Part shown: piece after piece, positions 1-10,985 of the stretch
How the letters are laid out: the number at the start of each line of letters is the position of its first letter
Position numbering within the stretch: the stretch's first letter is position 1
Assembly: GCA_022478985.1 (NCBI GenBank)
Contig: JAKSZP010002666.1
Span: forward strand, 186,001-250,000
Length of the DNA stretch: 64,000 bases
Direction of reading: 5' to 3'
Source: Massospora cicadina
Taxonomy: Eukaryota > Entomophthoromycota > Entomophthoromycetes > Entomophthorales > Entomophthoraceae
Notes under the pieces: generated by a model
Told to the model about the DNA's origin: nothing
Seen by the model: only the letters and a program-made list of their open reading frames with translations
Databases searched by the model: none
Program-made: the position numbers and the translations under genes

Positions 1-500
1 GAAACCACAGGAGTAGTGATGGCCAAGATCTGAGTTGGTAGAATAACTGTGACGAGGTCTGCCTTATCCAAATCAATCAGTAAAATTGTGGGATTTCAAC
101 TCTAAAAGTCAGAGAGTACGTTCAGCGCTCTCTTCACAAATTCATATTTGAAATTAAAGCTGCACAAGTCTCAGTAAATTTGAGCCTGTCATTGCGCCAA
201 CTTCTGTGAATTGTGGAAATATAGGAGAGCTTTTGGGTCTATATGGACAGTCAACTCTTGTTGAGCACCTTGCAAGTGATACCTTCAGTGGGTCAAGGCC
301 ATACCCTATCTGTCAACTCCTTGTAATAGATGTCCAAGTATTGTTGTGTGGAGAGAACTTGTAGGAAAAGCATGAAGCTGGATGTTTCAACCCATTATGC
401 TCTTGGAGCAAGACAGCCCCACCGCAGCAGAAGAAGCACCACATGCTACAATGTAGGGTTTATAGGGGTCTGAAAGCTTGATAATGGGATGTGACAAAAA
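1..500 (-). pseudogene. RNase H domain of gypsy element 1 (decayed, partial)
   Basis: The minus-strand translation of about 350-500 reads through the gypsy RNase H start: a PIIKLSDPYKPYIV segment, then CGASSAAVG where relatives have TDASxxAIGAVL, followed after a frameshift by VLLQEHNGLKHPASCFSY. The first catalytic Asp of the TDAS motif is replaced by Cys, so this copy would be inactive. Below position 350 the match fades and the window ends. Confidence 0.65.
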
Positions 501-1330
501 CACCTCCTTAAATGATTTATATGCCTGCTGAAACTCAGAGTACCCAGTTGAAGGGAACTTTTTCCATGAGCGGATGCAGTGGCATGGCCAACTGCAAAAG
601 TGCAGGGGAAATTTCTTCCAGGAAAATTATTTTACCCAAGAAGTTTCTCAATTGCTTCTGAGTCTAATGAAGTCAAGCATTCGCAGATGGCGTCCAGATT
701 ACGGAGAGTAACAGATGAACCTATCTTTTGAGACGTGATTGCTTAAGAAGGTAACTTCCTCCTGAAAAAGTTTTGCTTTTAACAGCTCGAAAAACAAACT
801 TTTGCTTTATTCAGAGCGTCCAACAGGCCTCCAAGTTTTTAGCGTGCTTTTCAAGTGTAGGGGACTGAACCAGGATATCGTCAATATAAAAGTTGCGCAG
901 GTGAACTAGAGGTAATCTAGCACACTATTGATTATCTATTATAATGTTGTGGGAGCGTTCTTTAACCCATAAAGCATTTTGAATTTAATAATGCCTCTTC
1001 TTATCTGGAAAGAAGTTTGCCACTCTTAGCCTTAAGCCACTTAGATCAAATTAAAGGCGTTTACCAGATAGAAGTTTCAAAACATTTGCATTTTTTTAAT
1101 CTCTTGGCCAATCGTCTGTTCCAGTGGAAGTGGGTATGGGTCATGATTCGTGATGTTGTTGAAGTGCCAGTATTCCACGCAGGGGAGAAGTGAACAGTAT
1201 GCCTTTTTTTCTAAGACAATGAGTGAGACAACTGGACATGTCTCCTTGACCAATCAGCATTTCTTGAGCTTGTCGTCTAACCATGAGTCAAGGTCAGCAT
1301 CCATTACAACAAATGCAGGTACTGTGGCAA
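501..1330 (-). pseudogene. Reverse transcriptase of gypsy element 1
   Basis: RNA-dependent DNA polymerase of a Ty3/gypsy element, which would copy the element RNA into cDNA. On the minus strand I read, in order, EYWHFNNITNHDPYPLPLEQ (DYRxLN block), an NAFNLI block, EWQTSFQIRRGIIKFKMLYG, GLKNAPTTL, and the catalytic FYIDDILVQSPTLEKH with both Asp residues kept. A connection block, FLGKIIF, follows. Several in-frame stops and at least two frameshifts break it. The 81-codon and 66-codon plus-strand frames at 1,150-1,483 are antisense shadows. Confidence 0.8.
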
Positions 1331-1592
1331 GTTTTGTTTACCACATGCACCGTCATCCAGAACTTCAAATCAAATACAATACGCGGGAAAGGTAGTTGGC
1401 ATTTTGGATTCAAATGTGCTCTAATAGGCCATCAACGTGGTTGGAAAGCTGTGAAATGCCCAAGGGAAAAACAAGGGTCATGATGGACCCAAGCTCTGAG
1501 CTTTAATAAGGATGTCAAGTGATGGAAAATCGTCCTCATCCTGGTGGTTGGAAAAAAGACAGCATTTTTGGATCCCTGTGGATTCTTACATG

Positions 1593-1841
1593 CTAACGAT
1601 GCCACCAACTGAACCTAAAGATTACTATAGAACTTGAGGTTAGGCATTCCAGAAAATCAAACCCAGAAACTTTACTGGTGGGCCAAAAAAGCACTGGATG
1701 CCGCACTTTAAAGATGGCTGGGAGGCTGACGAAGCTTTTATCACCTCTGGTACCAGGTCCAAGTTTAATTTGAGCTGTAGGCCATTTCAGACTTATGAAG
1801 TTACACGCTGCTCCAGTGTTAGCCAGGTCCTTAAAGGACAC
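1593..1841 (-). pseudogene. Retropepsin-like protease of gypsy element 1
   Basis: Open stretch of 82 codons resembling the aspartic protease that processes Gag-Pol. The active-site region reads FKDLANTGAACNFISLKW, where a functional copy has DTGA; the catalytic Asp has become Asn (a single G-to-A change). The NFIS segment after the motif is typical of Ty3/gypsy proteases. It lies between the zinc knuckle and RT, as expected. No ATG is implied: it would be part of a polyprotein. Confidence 0.65.
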
Positions 1842-2037
1842 CTGGTGTGCACTGATCTTAATTTACATTGGTAATATAAAGTAGGTGTAATTCTGTTTAC
1901 TGGCGGTTGCACACTATTATGTTGACAAAGTAGAAAATGCTAACAAATTAGGGGTAATACAGGTTTAGAAGAGATGTCACTGTTTGGGAATCTAAATGAA
2001 TTGCATTCTCCACAGTTTGGTCATCTTTAAACTTAGG

Positions 2038-2714
2038 GCAGGTAAGCTAGAGGTAACCATCTTTGTCGCAAGGGCAGCATCAACTTCTGGGAACCAATGC
2101 AGAAACTAAATTGACGTCAGGATCAGAAACTGATCTCAGGTCAACAAACGCAATAAAAAGTGGACACCTTTTGTGCGGAAAATGTTGTGGAGGGTCGCAT
2201 TGATCTTAGTCGGTATAATGCAGGTCTTTTCCACTGTCTCCATAGGGGCAGACCAAATAGTGTGTTTGGAGAAGACTAAATTCAACATGGTTTGATGAAT
2301 CGCGTGGATGATTTTCAAGGGGAGATCAAGCACCAAGGCTTGCTTACTGAAGGCTGCAACAAAATAAGCCATGTTAGGAGCTTCAGTGATCTTGGGGAAT
2401 AGATGGAACAGGCGATTGGAACGTATCATAGGAGTTTATTAAAGCTGCCGAAACTAGTGCAATAAGTGAGGCGGAGACATCTTCCCAAATGGTAGAGTGA
2501 AAAAGGCTCCACACTCACCGGCTGGAACCACTGCCAACTGCCTCCAAAGGGCCATGCTCTGCCGAGCATCATTCAATGAAACAGAACTGTCCAGGAAAAT
2601 CGAGGAACTCATCTGTAGCTTGGTGAGGGTTTTAAGGACCTGATTTACAACTAAAAGAGCGGGAACAGGTGAACCCACTACTTGAAGGTGGGCCAAGGTG
2701 GAAGTAAAGGTCAC
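2038..2714 (-). pseudogene. Gag with CCHC zinc knuckle, gypsy element 1
   Basis: Two adjoining minus-strand open stretches (2,454-2,714 and 2,136-2,429) precede a zinc-knuckle relic at 2,038-2,079 that reads CCPCDKDGY, stop, LTC. The spacing Cx2Cx4(H)x4C is exact, but the His is Tyr and one position is a TGA/TAG-type stop. Gag would form the particle shell and bind RNA. The helical capsid region is not individually recognisable, so the identification rests on the knuckle and on its position upstream of protease and RT. Confidence 0.5.
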
Positions 2715-3372
2715 TGGGGTTGTTCAGGTGCGGAGAAAGTCTTCCTACACCATCTAAGAGCTGCTCAAAAAATTGGCAATCAACCAGACAATTACATAAG
2801 GCAAGCCACCAGCTGCAATTTCATCTGGTAGATGGTAACCACTGATGCGCCCATTTTAATGAGAAATTCGGAAATGGCTGAAATTAAGGGAAGGTCAATT
2901 ACTTTAATGAATCAACAGATAAAGTTTAGACTGTCCTACCAGTCATAATGAAAAAGCATCCAGAAGGAGAGTCAACAATGCCAGAGGCACTGCTTCATTG
3001 ATGTTTAGATGGGATAGTAGTTATATGACAACGAATGCTGACAGGCTGAAAAGTGAAAAACAACCAAGAGAAAATACTGGTTTCACAGCTCATGGGCTTA
3101 TGGGCCTGGGCGTGGGGAAATGGTTTATAAATTTAAAAATTTGGATTCCTCTATGAGCAACTAGGAATTGAGCCATTGGCAAGAGTTTGGATTCTCTTCT
3201 TGAGTGGGGATAATTTTTCCCACAAAAATCTAATATCCTGGTGGCTAATTGTTTCAGAGACCAGGTTAATCCAGGAAGTCTTGAGCATGTTAGGTCCATT
3301 AACTGCAGAAGGTAACAAAGTCACCAACATGAACTCCATGGCCCAGTCATTGCATGCTCCATAATTCCACAT

Positions 3373-4990
3373 GGGTGGGGTGTCTCAGGATATCAGAAAA
3401 AAGATTTAAATGGTAAAATGGTATGAAGCAAAGGAAACTTATTATTATAATTTAAATAAAAGAATTAACAGTCATTCCTTCCTGTAATGGTTGACTGCTG
3501 AAATGCTCAGTTGTTTTGGGAATAGTTTGGGACACAGGGGATTTGGCTCTCAAACTTATGACCTATCCCAATGAAACTTTAAGTAGGGAAGTTGTTAAAT
3601 TAGAACTGACTTGAAATGTCAGCGCCGGGCAAGTCATTATTGATTTGTTCTTAGGCGCCAAAATTGAAGTTTTCCCATGATTATGCCAATTTGAGTAGCA
3701 ACATCTCGCGCAATGGGTAATGGGAGCCTCACAGGGCCATCTTATATGGAGACAGTCTCAAGTAGGCAGTAACAGGTTCAGGATGTAAACCAACCTGCAT
3801 CTGATTGCTCTGGCACCTGTTTGGCCTTGTGGGGTTCAGCGGATTAAGACTTTAATGCCAACGTGGAAGGTTAATGCTATTGGCTATTTATGCCAAAGTA
3901 TTCAATGATGTCTTAATTTTTAGCAAATTAAAGGTTAACCTAGAGGGGAGACTCGCCTCATCTGTCCTGTGCTGGTCCCTATTTGTCAAACCTCAATGCA
4001 GATATTTAATTCACCATAACATTTCCCCAGTTGTAAGTACAGGGATGGGTGCAATTCTTTCAGAGGGTAAGTCATAACCCACCGTTTGTGAACCACATGG
4101 GCGAGGTCACACTAGGAGATGAGGGGTGAACGGCCTCCTTAACCTTTTTAGATGGGAAAGGGAAAACCATCTGGTCCAAGCATAGGGGATGGTCCCCTGG
4201 ACTTACAAGAGCCTCGTTCCCTAATCTGAAGCATCCTATTCCTCCTCATCTGACTTATTCTTCCATATCAAATAAAAGTGATTAAAACACAACATTAGGA
4301 TCAAGGGTCACATTTGAGTTATGATTTTGGTTTCAACTAATGACATGAATATGATGCTGAAACCATGAAAGATAGGGTGTGGTTTTTTAAACAATCAGTT
4401 CCGTAATAGCTTCCTTAATATCAAGGATTGGATCAAAGAGCTTTGGCACTTATTGAAAGTGGTATAAATTTTACCAATTAACTTGAAAAATAAAATTGCA
4501 TCGCAGATATTGCAACATACATGGTAACCAGGTATTAGGATAGTAAGGACTTAGTTTCATAGTAAAAGTGGAGGCAAAGTATATATGTGACTTTTTTTAA
4601 TGAAAATAAGGCCGCTTCTTATTAGATGGGTTCACGTTGTTCTGAAATTTTATAATAAGTGCAGCCTTCACTTTTATCCAAAGAGTTACTTTCTTTGCAC
4701 TAAGGCATTAATAACTCTTGCACAATGCTTTCAAGAAGGTCTATATTTGTTAAAAATTACACCTATCATAACTTAATCTATGGCCCCTTAATTATAAAGA
4801 AGAAGATATGAATGCTCTACAAGACTGGCACATAGTTCTTTTTGAAGTAAGGCTTAAAGGTGTTGGCAGGCTCATTTAGTTCATTTATATTGTGGTGAAA
4901 GCCTTCTGATTCCTAAAGGCATAATCTCAAGTGTGTCAATCATGCAGTATTGATCAAGTTGTTGTCAGATAAAATTAAGGTCATTTTACA
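3373..4990. other. Unidentified stretch between gypsy element 1 gag and its candidate LTR
   Basis: No coding region of known family is visible on either strand. It may hold the decayed Gag N-terminus and leader of element 1, or a further insertion. The short open frames at 3,151-3,372 (minus) and 3,874-4,077 (plus) show no motif I recognise. Confidence 0.3.
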
Positions 4991-5003
4991 GGTTCTGACC
5001 CCA
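4991..5003 (-). other. Candidate primer binding site, gypsy element 1
   Basis: On the minus strand the sequence TGGGGTCAGAACC lies two bases after a CA dinucleotide that could end an LTR. It resembles the TGG-initial primer sites of LTR elements but differs from the site shared by the other elements in the window. Weak evidence. Confidence 0.3.
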
Positions 5004-5005
5004 AT

Positions 5006-5292
5006 TGTCCACATGTGATAAGGCAACCTATGGGTTGTTAGCCTTTGTATTTGCTAATTTTTGTAGTTTGGTCGGTGAGTTTCTTTCTCACTGTTTATTG
5101 TTGATTTTTCAAATTTTTGCGCAGGGAGAAAAGTCAATTAATATACCGTCCTGTTTAGAATTAATGAGTTTCTTGTCTAGAGAAATATTAAACAAGCTTG
5201 CTTTATGGTAGCCACTTTACTATAGAGTGATGTTAAGGTTAAGTTGCATTAAGATAGTTTCCTTTAACTTCTATCCATCTCCCAAAAACAAC
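5006..5292 (-). repeat. Candidate 5' LTR of gypsy element 1
   Basis: This would be the LTR adjoining the candidate primer site, running to an ACA-type end near 5,292 (minus strand TGTTGT start, GGACA end). No second copy is in the window because the 3' LTR would be off the left edge, so it cannot be confirmed. Confidence 0.25.
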
Positions 5293-5399
5293 ACCTTCAA
5301 TTGGCGTTCTAGATTAATTTTTTGAATTTTATTTGGGGAAAGCCGACCAGGGGACTGAAAATTCTGATAATACACTAAACAAAGAAATGAACTTCAGCG

Positions 5400-5930
5400 A
5401 TAGGAGGGCAACTCATAGAAGAAAACGTTATCTCCTGTTGACAGCAGGAACGCCAACTGAAGGAAGGGGGGTTACGTGTGCTTGGGGCTTGCGCAACTAT
5501 TGAGCATATATGTAGGAAGGGGACTGAAATGATGAACCAAACTGGGAACCAGGATGAGACCATCTTGGCGGTGATGGGGTAAGAGGTACTAAAAATTCAC
5601 GCTTGAAAATGGTCCACAAGGTGCGAATGGAACCAGCGTAGAGCTTCCTGGAGGGTGGGAGTGGAGCCTGAGATAACATCCAAGTCAAATGTATGGATAG
5701 TCCACATAGTGATTGCAACTACTAAGGCATGGAGGGTAGATTGTAAAGGGGAAACCATGGATAAATTAAACACGTTCTGAGACAGGCTGAAGGGCTGTGC
5801 CTGATCCTGGCGAAACAGACGTTGTACCTCAAGCCATATCGCTTTTAAGGGAGGGCACTCTTCCAGGAGGTGAATCAACGTTCCATACTAGCCACACATG
5901 ATGCAAGATGAGTGCAAAGCGTTATATCGT
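5400..5930 (-). pseudogene. LINE A C-terminal zinc-finger domain
   Basis: C-terminal region after RT. The minus strand reads CIMCG, a stop, then YGTLIHLLEECPPLKAIW, a CxxC...H....C finger like the one that ends many L1, Tx1 and plant LINE proteins. The following residues (LHALVVAITMWTIHTFD) match the corresponding regions of LINE L and of the fragment at 51.8-52.5 kb. A stop codon lies inside the finger. Confidence 0.65.
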
Positions 5931-6399
5931 TCTGCAGTACAGTCTACCCATCTCAAGTAGCGCCACACATAGGAACAAATATGCGGCTGCAGAAGCGGGT
6001 GGTGGGCGTACTTCTATAAGTCTTTCTAGGTATCTAGGGAGTAGGGAACGTCCACCATGTTCAGGTAGTCCACCCTGGCTATGATATGGGACCCCATGGA
6101 TATCACTCCGTTCAGTTTGGGTAGTCCTGGTACTTCCTGGATGAACTGAGGAGAAGGGCGACCCCTCTGGGCGGTGTGCCCACAGATGTGAATTCTCCAC
6201 TCAGTACTCCACATGGAGAGGAGGATCCTTTTGAAATGGGGCGACGTCCCATGTGGGCCCACAGCAGAAGGATGTGAGGCGAGATACTTAACAGAGAGTT
6301 GGGGAGGGTAGGATTGCTGAGGCACAGGGTGTGAAAGAAGTTGGAGCGGGCTGCGTGGGACCAGTGATGGGCTGAGATCATAGGGTTGGTGATGGCAGC

Positions 6400-7802
6400 G
6401 ATCCAAGTGTCAAGGATTTTGGAAGCATGGGCCTCTAAGTTGAGCAGGCCATACCACCATTATGTCAAGGGCCAAACTTGACATCCAGGTGCACTGGAGT
6501 TGGGCGTCCTAACCAAAGACAAGCTTGCAGAAGGGTGTATTATGACTTGAAGAAATAAGGGGAAAAAGTGAAGGCGTGGGCCCAAAACCAAACCTTAGAA
6601 AGGAGCATAGAGTTAGCTAGTGCTACCCTGCCTGTAAGGGAGGTCTGGCGGGCTTTGAGGGAAGCTATGCGTTTTGTAACGTTGTCTAGGATAAGGGTTT
6701 CCATCACCATTGAGGTGTACCCTCCCGCCTCTAGCCACACCCCCAAATGGCGGACAGGGTCAACGGTGGGGCGTGGCACAAAAGGGAGCACAAGCGGGGC
6801 GAAGTGGGGTGGGCAGGGCAAGCGATCCTATGCGCTAGTTCATGGGGCAGGTAGAAAACGGGGCGCTGGGGCCCGGTGGGCTTGTTACTGACCAAGGAAA
6901 AAAATTCGTTTTTGGAGGCGTTAAGTGCAGCATTACTTACCCTGGAGTAAACTTGGATAGCAGCTCCAAGCGCGCGTGCATCATGATTGTTAGACACCCC
7001 ACCACACAATCATTAGCAAAAGCCAACATCTTGACTGGTGCTTGGCCTTATACATGGACACCAGTAAGGTGGGCATTCACATTGCAAAGAAGTGTCAAGG
7101 CTGAAGTTGTACATGAATGGGTAAGAGGGTCCCCTTGGTGTAGGTCCCTTTGAGTTTGGACTACATCCATGAGGTTCCAGGGCCGCGCACAGCCATTGTG
7201 GCAGTTTCTGTTAGAAACATCACCCAATTAATGAAACTAAATGGAAGTCGGAAAATGTAAAGGCAGGCCCTAAGATAATCCCAGTTGACTCAATCATAGG
7301 CCTTCTGCTTGTCTAATAAACACAAGTGCTCCAAAAGCCATGGATTGACATACATTGGTTACAGTGTGTATATTGTCCCAAATTGACCTTTTGGGAATGA
7401 AACCAAATTGTTTAGGCGAAATGAGAGCAGAGGTAACATCCCCTAGACGGTTAGCCATGATTTTAGTAAAATTTTTGTGTCTGTGGTAGTGTTTGAAATG
7501 GGGCGCCAGTTGGTTAAGTCCAGCTTATTCCTTTTCTTGTACAACGTTATTGTAAAGGCCTCTTGCCCTCCAGGCAGGAGGCGCATTTCCATAAGTCTTT
7601 GGTTCAGAGAGGCAAGCAGCAAGGAGGATAAATCTTTGAAATACTTCTTATAGAACTCATAAGGGATGCTATCTGGACCTGGACATTTCCTGTATGTTGA
7701 ACCGCAAATGGTAGACCAAAGTTTATCCCAAATAATTAAATTCTTTAACTCTGGAAAATGGGAAACGGTGCGGATATGTGTGCGTTTGAGAAATTTTTCC
7801 AT
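6400..7802 (-). pseudogene. LINE A reverse transcriptase
   Basis: RT that would carry out target-primed reverse transcription. Visible blocks in order: CPGPDSIPYEFYKKYFKDL (7.7 kb), LLPGGQEAFTITLYKKRNKL, NWRPISNTTTDTKIL, QFGFIPKRSIWDN, and the catalytic block near 7.0 kb. There the FADD box reads FANDCVVG, so one catalytic Asp has become Asn. A thumb segment (RIASLKARQTSLTGRVALAN) follows at about 6.6 kb, as in LINE L. Several frame changes separate the blocks, so this copy is dead. Confidence 0.75.
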
Positions 7803-7997
7803 TTTGGCTGGCAGAACTAGGTCAGATCGATATAATTCAGAGTAATAGTTTTATATTTTGATCACCACTTTGGCCAGTATATCTGTGACGAAGTGTCTGG
7901 CCTTTACACCTGTGTGCAGGCCAAGCTCTGGCGTGGTGCAAAGAATTTTTAGAAAAAGAAATTAGAACACATATTGCCCGCTGTTATATGCTTTGCT

Positions 7998-9060
7998 TTA
8001 TACTGAACACAAACCTGATGCTTGTGTTGTCTTATTAGTGCATTTAGGTAAGCGGACACTCCCGCCCACTTGCAACCTCAAGCTGGGCTGTAGCCTGTAG
8101 CGGGGACATTTGACTCCAGGTGATCCACTCTCTGCCAGCATGTGTAAAATGACTTCCAAGGCATCCCGCAAATGACAGGAGGAGAGGTGGCAAGCCAGTC
8201 GGAATTTGTTTGCTTCGAAGGTTAACCAGGTGGAGATTGGGTCTGCACATAATGGTGTGGTAAACTCTGGAGCTGAAGTCACGGCAGCCACCCATGCGGA
8301 AAATCTTGGCGATGCAATCTCGTTGGGGCTGAGTTTGCACCACTTTGGCACCTAAACGCTGTATTGGAAAAACGTAATGAAACTGATACCATTCTGTGGT
8401 TAGATAAATCAAGTTTCATCATGGTAAAGTGGTAACTTTTGGGATCAAAACTTCAGCGGTGCAAGGATAAGGTCAATGTGGGTCATGGACTTTAGCTGGC
8501 CGTTGTGCACATGGGGGCGAGACATGTTAGTGAGTAGCATTGCATGCCGTGGCAGCATATTGAGCAACCCTAGTGTGTCTTTGAGAATGCAAAGTTCAAC
8601 GTACCCCTGTGGGTGTGTAGGTAATGAGGGCCAGCGGTCTGTGGCTGAGTTTGTCTAGCTGTTCATGCCGCCAACAACAAATGGGTTGAGAGGTAGCAGA
8701 AATAAATTGGCAGCTGAGAAGAATTCCCAACGATTTCGTGCACAGGTTGGGGCATAAATGTTAATGACAGCGTGCACATCATCATCACACAAAAAGGTGA
8801 CTACAAGGATAAGGCCACCGAGGTACGCTTTTGTTGAAATAAGTTTAAAACTATGGTGCACTCAAAAAAGCACCCCACAGTGCATAGACCAAAAGAAAAG
8901 GGAAGGGAGGAGCATGGGTGCCCATGCTTCCTCTTCACCGCGCAGACAGTGGGTTTTTTGAATGGCCAGGATGTCCACTTGGTAAAATATTTTTTAAAAA
9001 ACTCAGTTTCCTAGCCCGAGATGGCAAGGCATTGAGTCCAGCGATGTTCAACGTCCCTAA
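7998..9060 (-). pseudogene. LINE A APE-type endonuclease
   Basis: Apurinic/apyrimidinic-like endonuclease that would nick target DNA. The minus strand shows TLNIAGLNALPSRARKLSFL, then LAIQKTHCLRGEEEAW; the functional motif is QETH (as in LINE L), so the catalytic Glu is Lys here. AVINIYAPTCARNRWEFF follows, then a damaged GDFN region (VVGGMNS) and a THIDLILAP block. Positions 7,998-8,351 form the linker towards RT. Stops and frameshifts are present. Confidence 0.7.
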
Positions 9061-9417
9061 AGTAAAGGCTCCCCCATTACACCTTAGGTGTGAGAGGAAA
9101 GGCACCCAAGCCCTTCAGCCTTCCCTTTTTTAGTACGCCACTGTATGGCAGCACAGGTATTCTGTGCTATGAAGTATGGTTCAATAGGGGAGGATTTAGC
9201 TGTGAGGTTCGCGTTAGCTCTTGCCTTCTGCTTTTTCCCCACTGTGGGACGAATTTTTGGCGTTGTGTGCACTTGTGGTTCACCATTGCATAAAGGTGTA
9301 ATTTCAGCAAGGATATTGATAACTGACTCAGTTCCAATTGATGCTTGGTAGTATTAGTTGGGTGAGACCAACTCACCAGCAGTCCTCATCTGGGGTGGCC
9401 CAATCAGCTTGAGCATC

Positions 9418-10503
9418 CTAATCTGTTTGGTGGAAGGATTTGCAAGCCGCTTCTGCCATGAATGTTTTGATGTACTCCTGGAGCTGGGCTGGCAGGATCG
9501 CGGTTTCAGTCTTAACTGCCTTCTTGGCCGCCGCCTTGTGGGCCTGGTTGGCCTTCTTACGCTCCTTTGGGGACACAGACTTTACTTGAATGTTGCAGCC
9601 TTGCGCTCCCCATGGGAAGGCTGCATTGATGTCTATTGTCTGCTCATAGTGGGCGTCTACACTGCACATTACATCTGAGATTTAATAATGTTGGTTAATG
9701 CCCTCCTTGGTGGGGCAGGTATGGGCCTTGTGGCCAAAAAGCGTGGCAGAAAGTGCAGATAGGAGGCGCGCTATCCACGGTGACCTTGAATGTGCGGGAG
9801 TCTTGCCATTGATTTTGATAAAGGTGGTATGAGGGATTTGGGTCAAATCTTACACTAGCCCCACGGATGGGGTGAGGACAGCAATCACTTTTCCTGTGCA
9901 CAGGTCTGGAATAAGCGTAAAGCACTACATCTCAAAGGATTGGATTTTCTTATATTCAGCGAACCCTGCCTTCAAGTGGTGCTCCAGCACGGTGCGCTTG
10001 ACTGTAGTAGGTAAGAAAGTCAAAAGTAACAAAAATTTGGTTTGATTTTTTCCAGTGGGTGCACTTCATTTTAACTACCCATTGACCATCTAGGAGGTCC
10101 ACTACTACGCGCATTTTTGCGGCTTCATCCGCCACATTTTTGTTTTTAAAACCAAAATCCAGCCAACCATGAGGCATGGAGTGTGGTTTGATGTACACTG
10201 CATTTAAAAAAGTGTGTGTACATCTCCACAAATCTTCTCCCAAAGCGCCGTTTGTTCAATATCCAAGAAAACATGCACCCCATGTTCCACTGATGATAGT
10301 GGTTGGGAGTGCGGCATATTGATGAACTGATTGCAGCGCATTTGACAGGCCAATTTCCGGGGAAATGGTAACCGCCAGGTTTTACTATTATTTCTATATA
10401 TTCCGCCAGATTCGCCGGGGTTTTTATGAAACTTGGGTGATGTGGGGCCTACACCTGTGACTTTAACTTTACTCGCCCAACTGCTCCCTGATATTGGGTG
10501 CAA
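9418..10503 (-). pseudogene. LINE A ORF1 protein (RNA-binding, CCHC knuckle)
   Basis: ORF1, the presumed RNA-binding chaperone. The minus strand starts at an ATG near 10,503. It contains LSSVEHGVHVFLD and LWEKICGD blocks, a GWLDFGFKNKNVADEAAK segment resembling the end of an RRM-like domain, then VKMKCTHWKKSNQIFVTFDF. The zinc knuckle at about 9,705-9,760 reads CTFCHA, a one-base frameshift, then FGHKAHTCP. The C-terminus (KERKKANQAHKAAAKKAVK) is rich in Lys and Ala. All blocks have equivalents in LINE L. Confidence 0.7.
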
Positions 10504-10624
10504 ACTAATCTCTTCAGTGAGATTATCAAACTATCTAAACTTGAATCAATTTGTTGAAAAAGTTTTTGCAACGAGAGAGAAAATTATGGCATTCTAGGTT
10601 TAAATTTCAAAAATTATGGTCAGC

Positions 10625-10985
10625 GGCATGGGTTGTCTATTAATTAAAGGAGCTCCAAGTGACCTGAAGGACCTTCCAAGCCTTAAGTGCCCTCTAGGTT
10701 TTAAAAACTTGTGACCTCTGAGTCCTTTAGGATCTTGTGGCCTTTCTGGGCCAGTAGGCTTACAAGGCTTTCTTAAAGCTCATCTCAGAGATAGATTGGA
10801 TAATTGCTTTCGCTGGCCTGGTAGAGCCTACTAGTCAAATCTAATTCTGAGTTAGATAGGCTTAAGGATGTTAATTTAAAAGAGTTGCTAATTATACCAT
10901 GGTAATATTCAGTTTCCCATGTAGGGTTGCTGAGGCATTAGTGAGTTGCTGGAAATTTTGTCAAAAAGTACTTACCAACTTTTGA
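10625..10985 (+). pseudogene. Fragment F: gag piece with degenerate collagen-like repeat
   Basis: From about 10,649 to 10,776 the plus strand encodes Gly- and Pro-rich triplets with decay: GAPSDLKDLP, then after one stop SPLGSCGLSGPVGLQGFLK. The pattern, strand and codon style match the Gly-X-Y segment in Gag of elements D, E and G, so I read this as a fragment of the same gypsy family left between LINE A and element B. No LTR or pol of F is identifiable. Confidence 0.45.

Larger units (their letters stand above)
1..5292 (-). mobile_element. Ty3/gypsy element 1 (chromovirus-like), truncated by window edge
   Basis: Decayed LTR retrotransposon read on the minus strand. From high to low coordinates it holds Gag with a zinc knuckle, a retropepsin, reverse transcriptase and the start of RNase H; the integrase would lie beyond the left edge. 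The RT has the chromovirus-type motif series (a DYRxLNN-like start, an EWQTSF block where relatives have EWKTAF, then YIDD) and differs clearly from the other gypsy elements here. Stops and frameshifts occur throughout. The right boundary rests only on a candidate LTR and could be wrong; the element core (1-2,714) is secure. Confidence 0.75.
5331..10560 (-). mobile_element. LINE A: L1/Tx1-like APE-type non-LTR retrotransposon, decayed
   Basis: Near full-length LINE on the minus strand: ORF1 with CCHC knuckle, then APE-type endonuclease, RT and C-terminal CCHC zinc finger. Its 3' end (about 5,331-5,358) matches the GGCTT...CCCTGGTCGG-type terminus of LINE L and of the ORF1-only elements B, C1 and C2. 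The RT blocks (NWRPISNTTTDTKI, RSIWDN) are of the L1/Tx1 type. It is diverged from LINE L and heavily frameshifted, hence older. The right (5') boundary is approximate. Confidence 0.8.
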
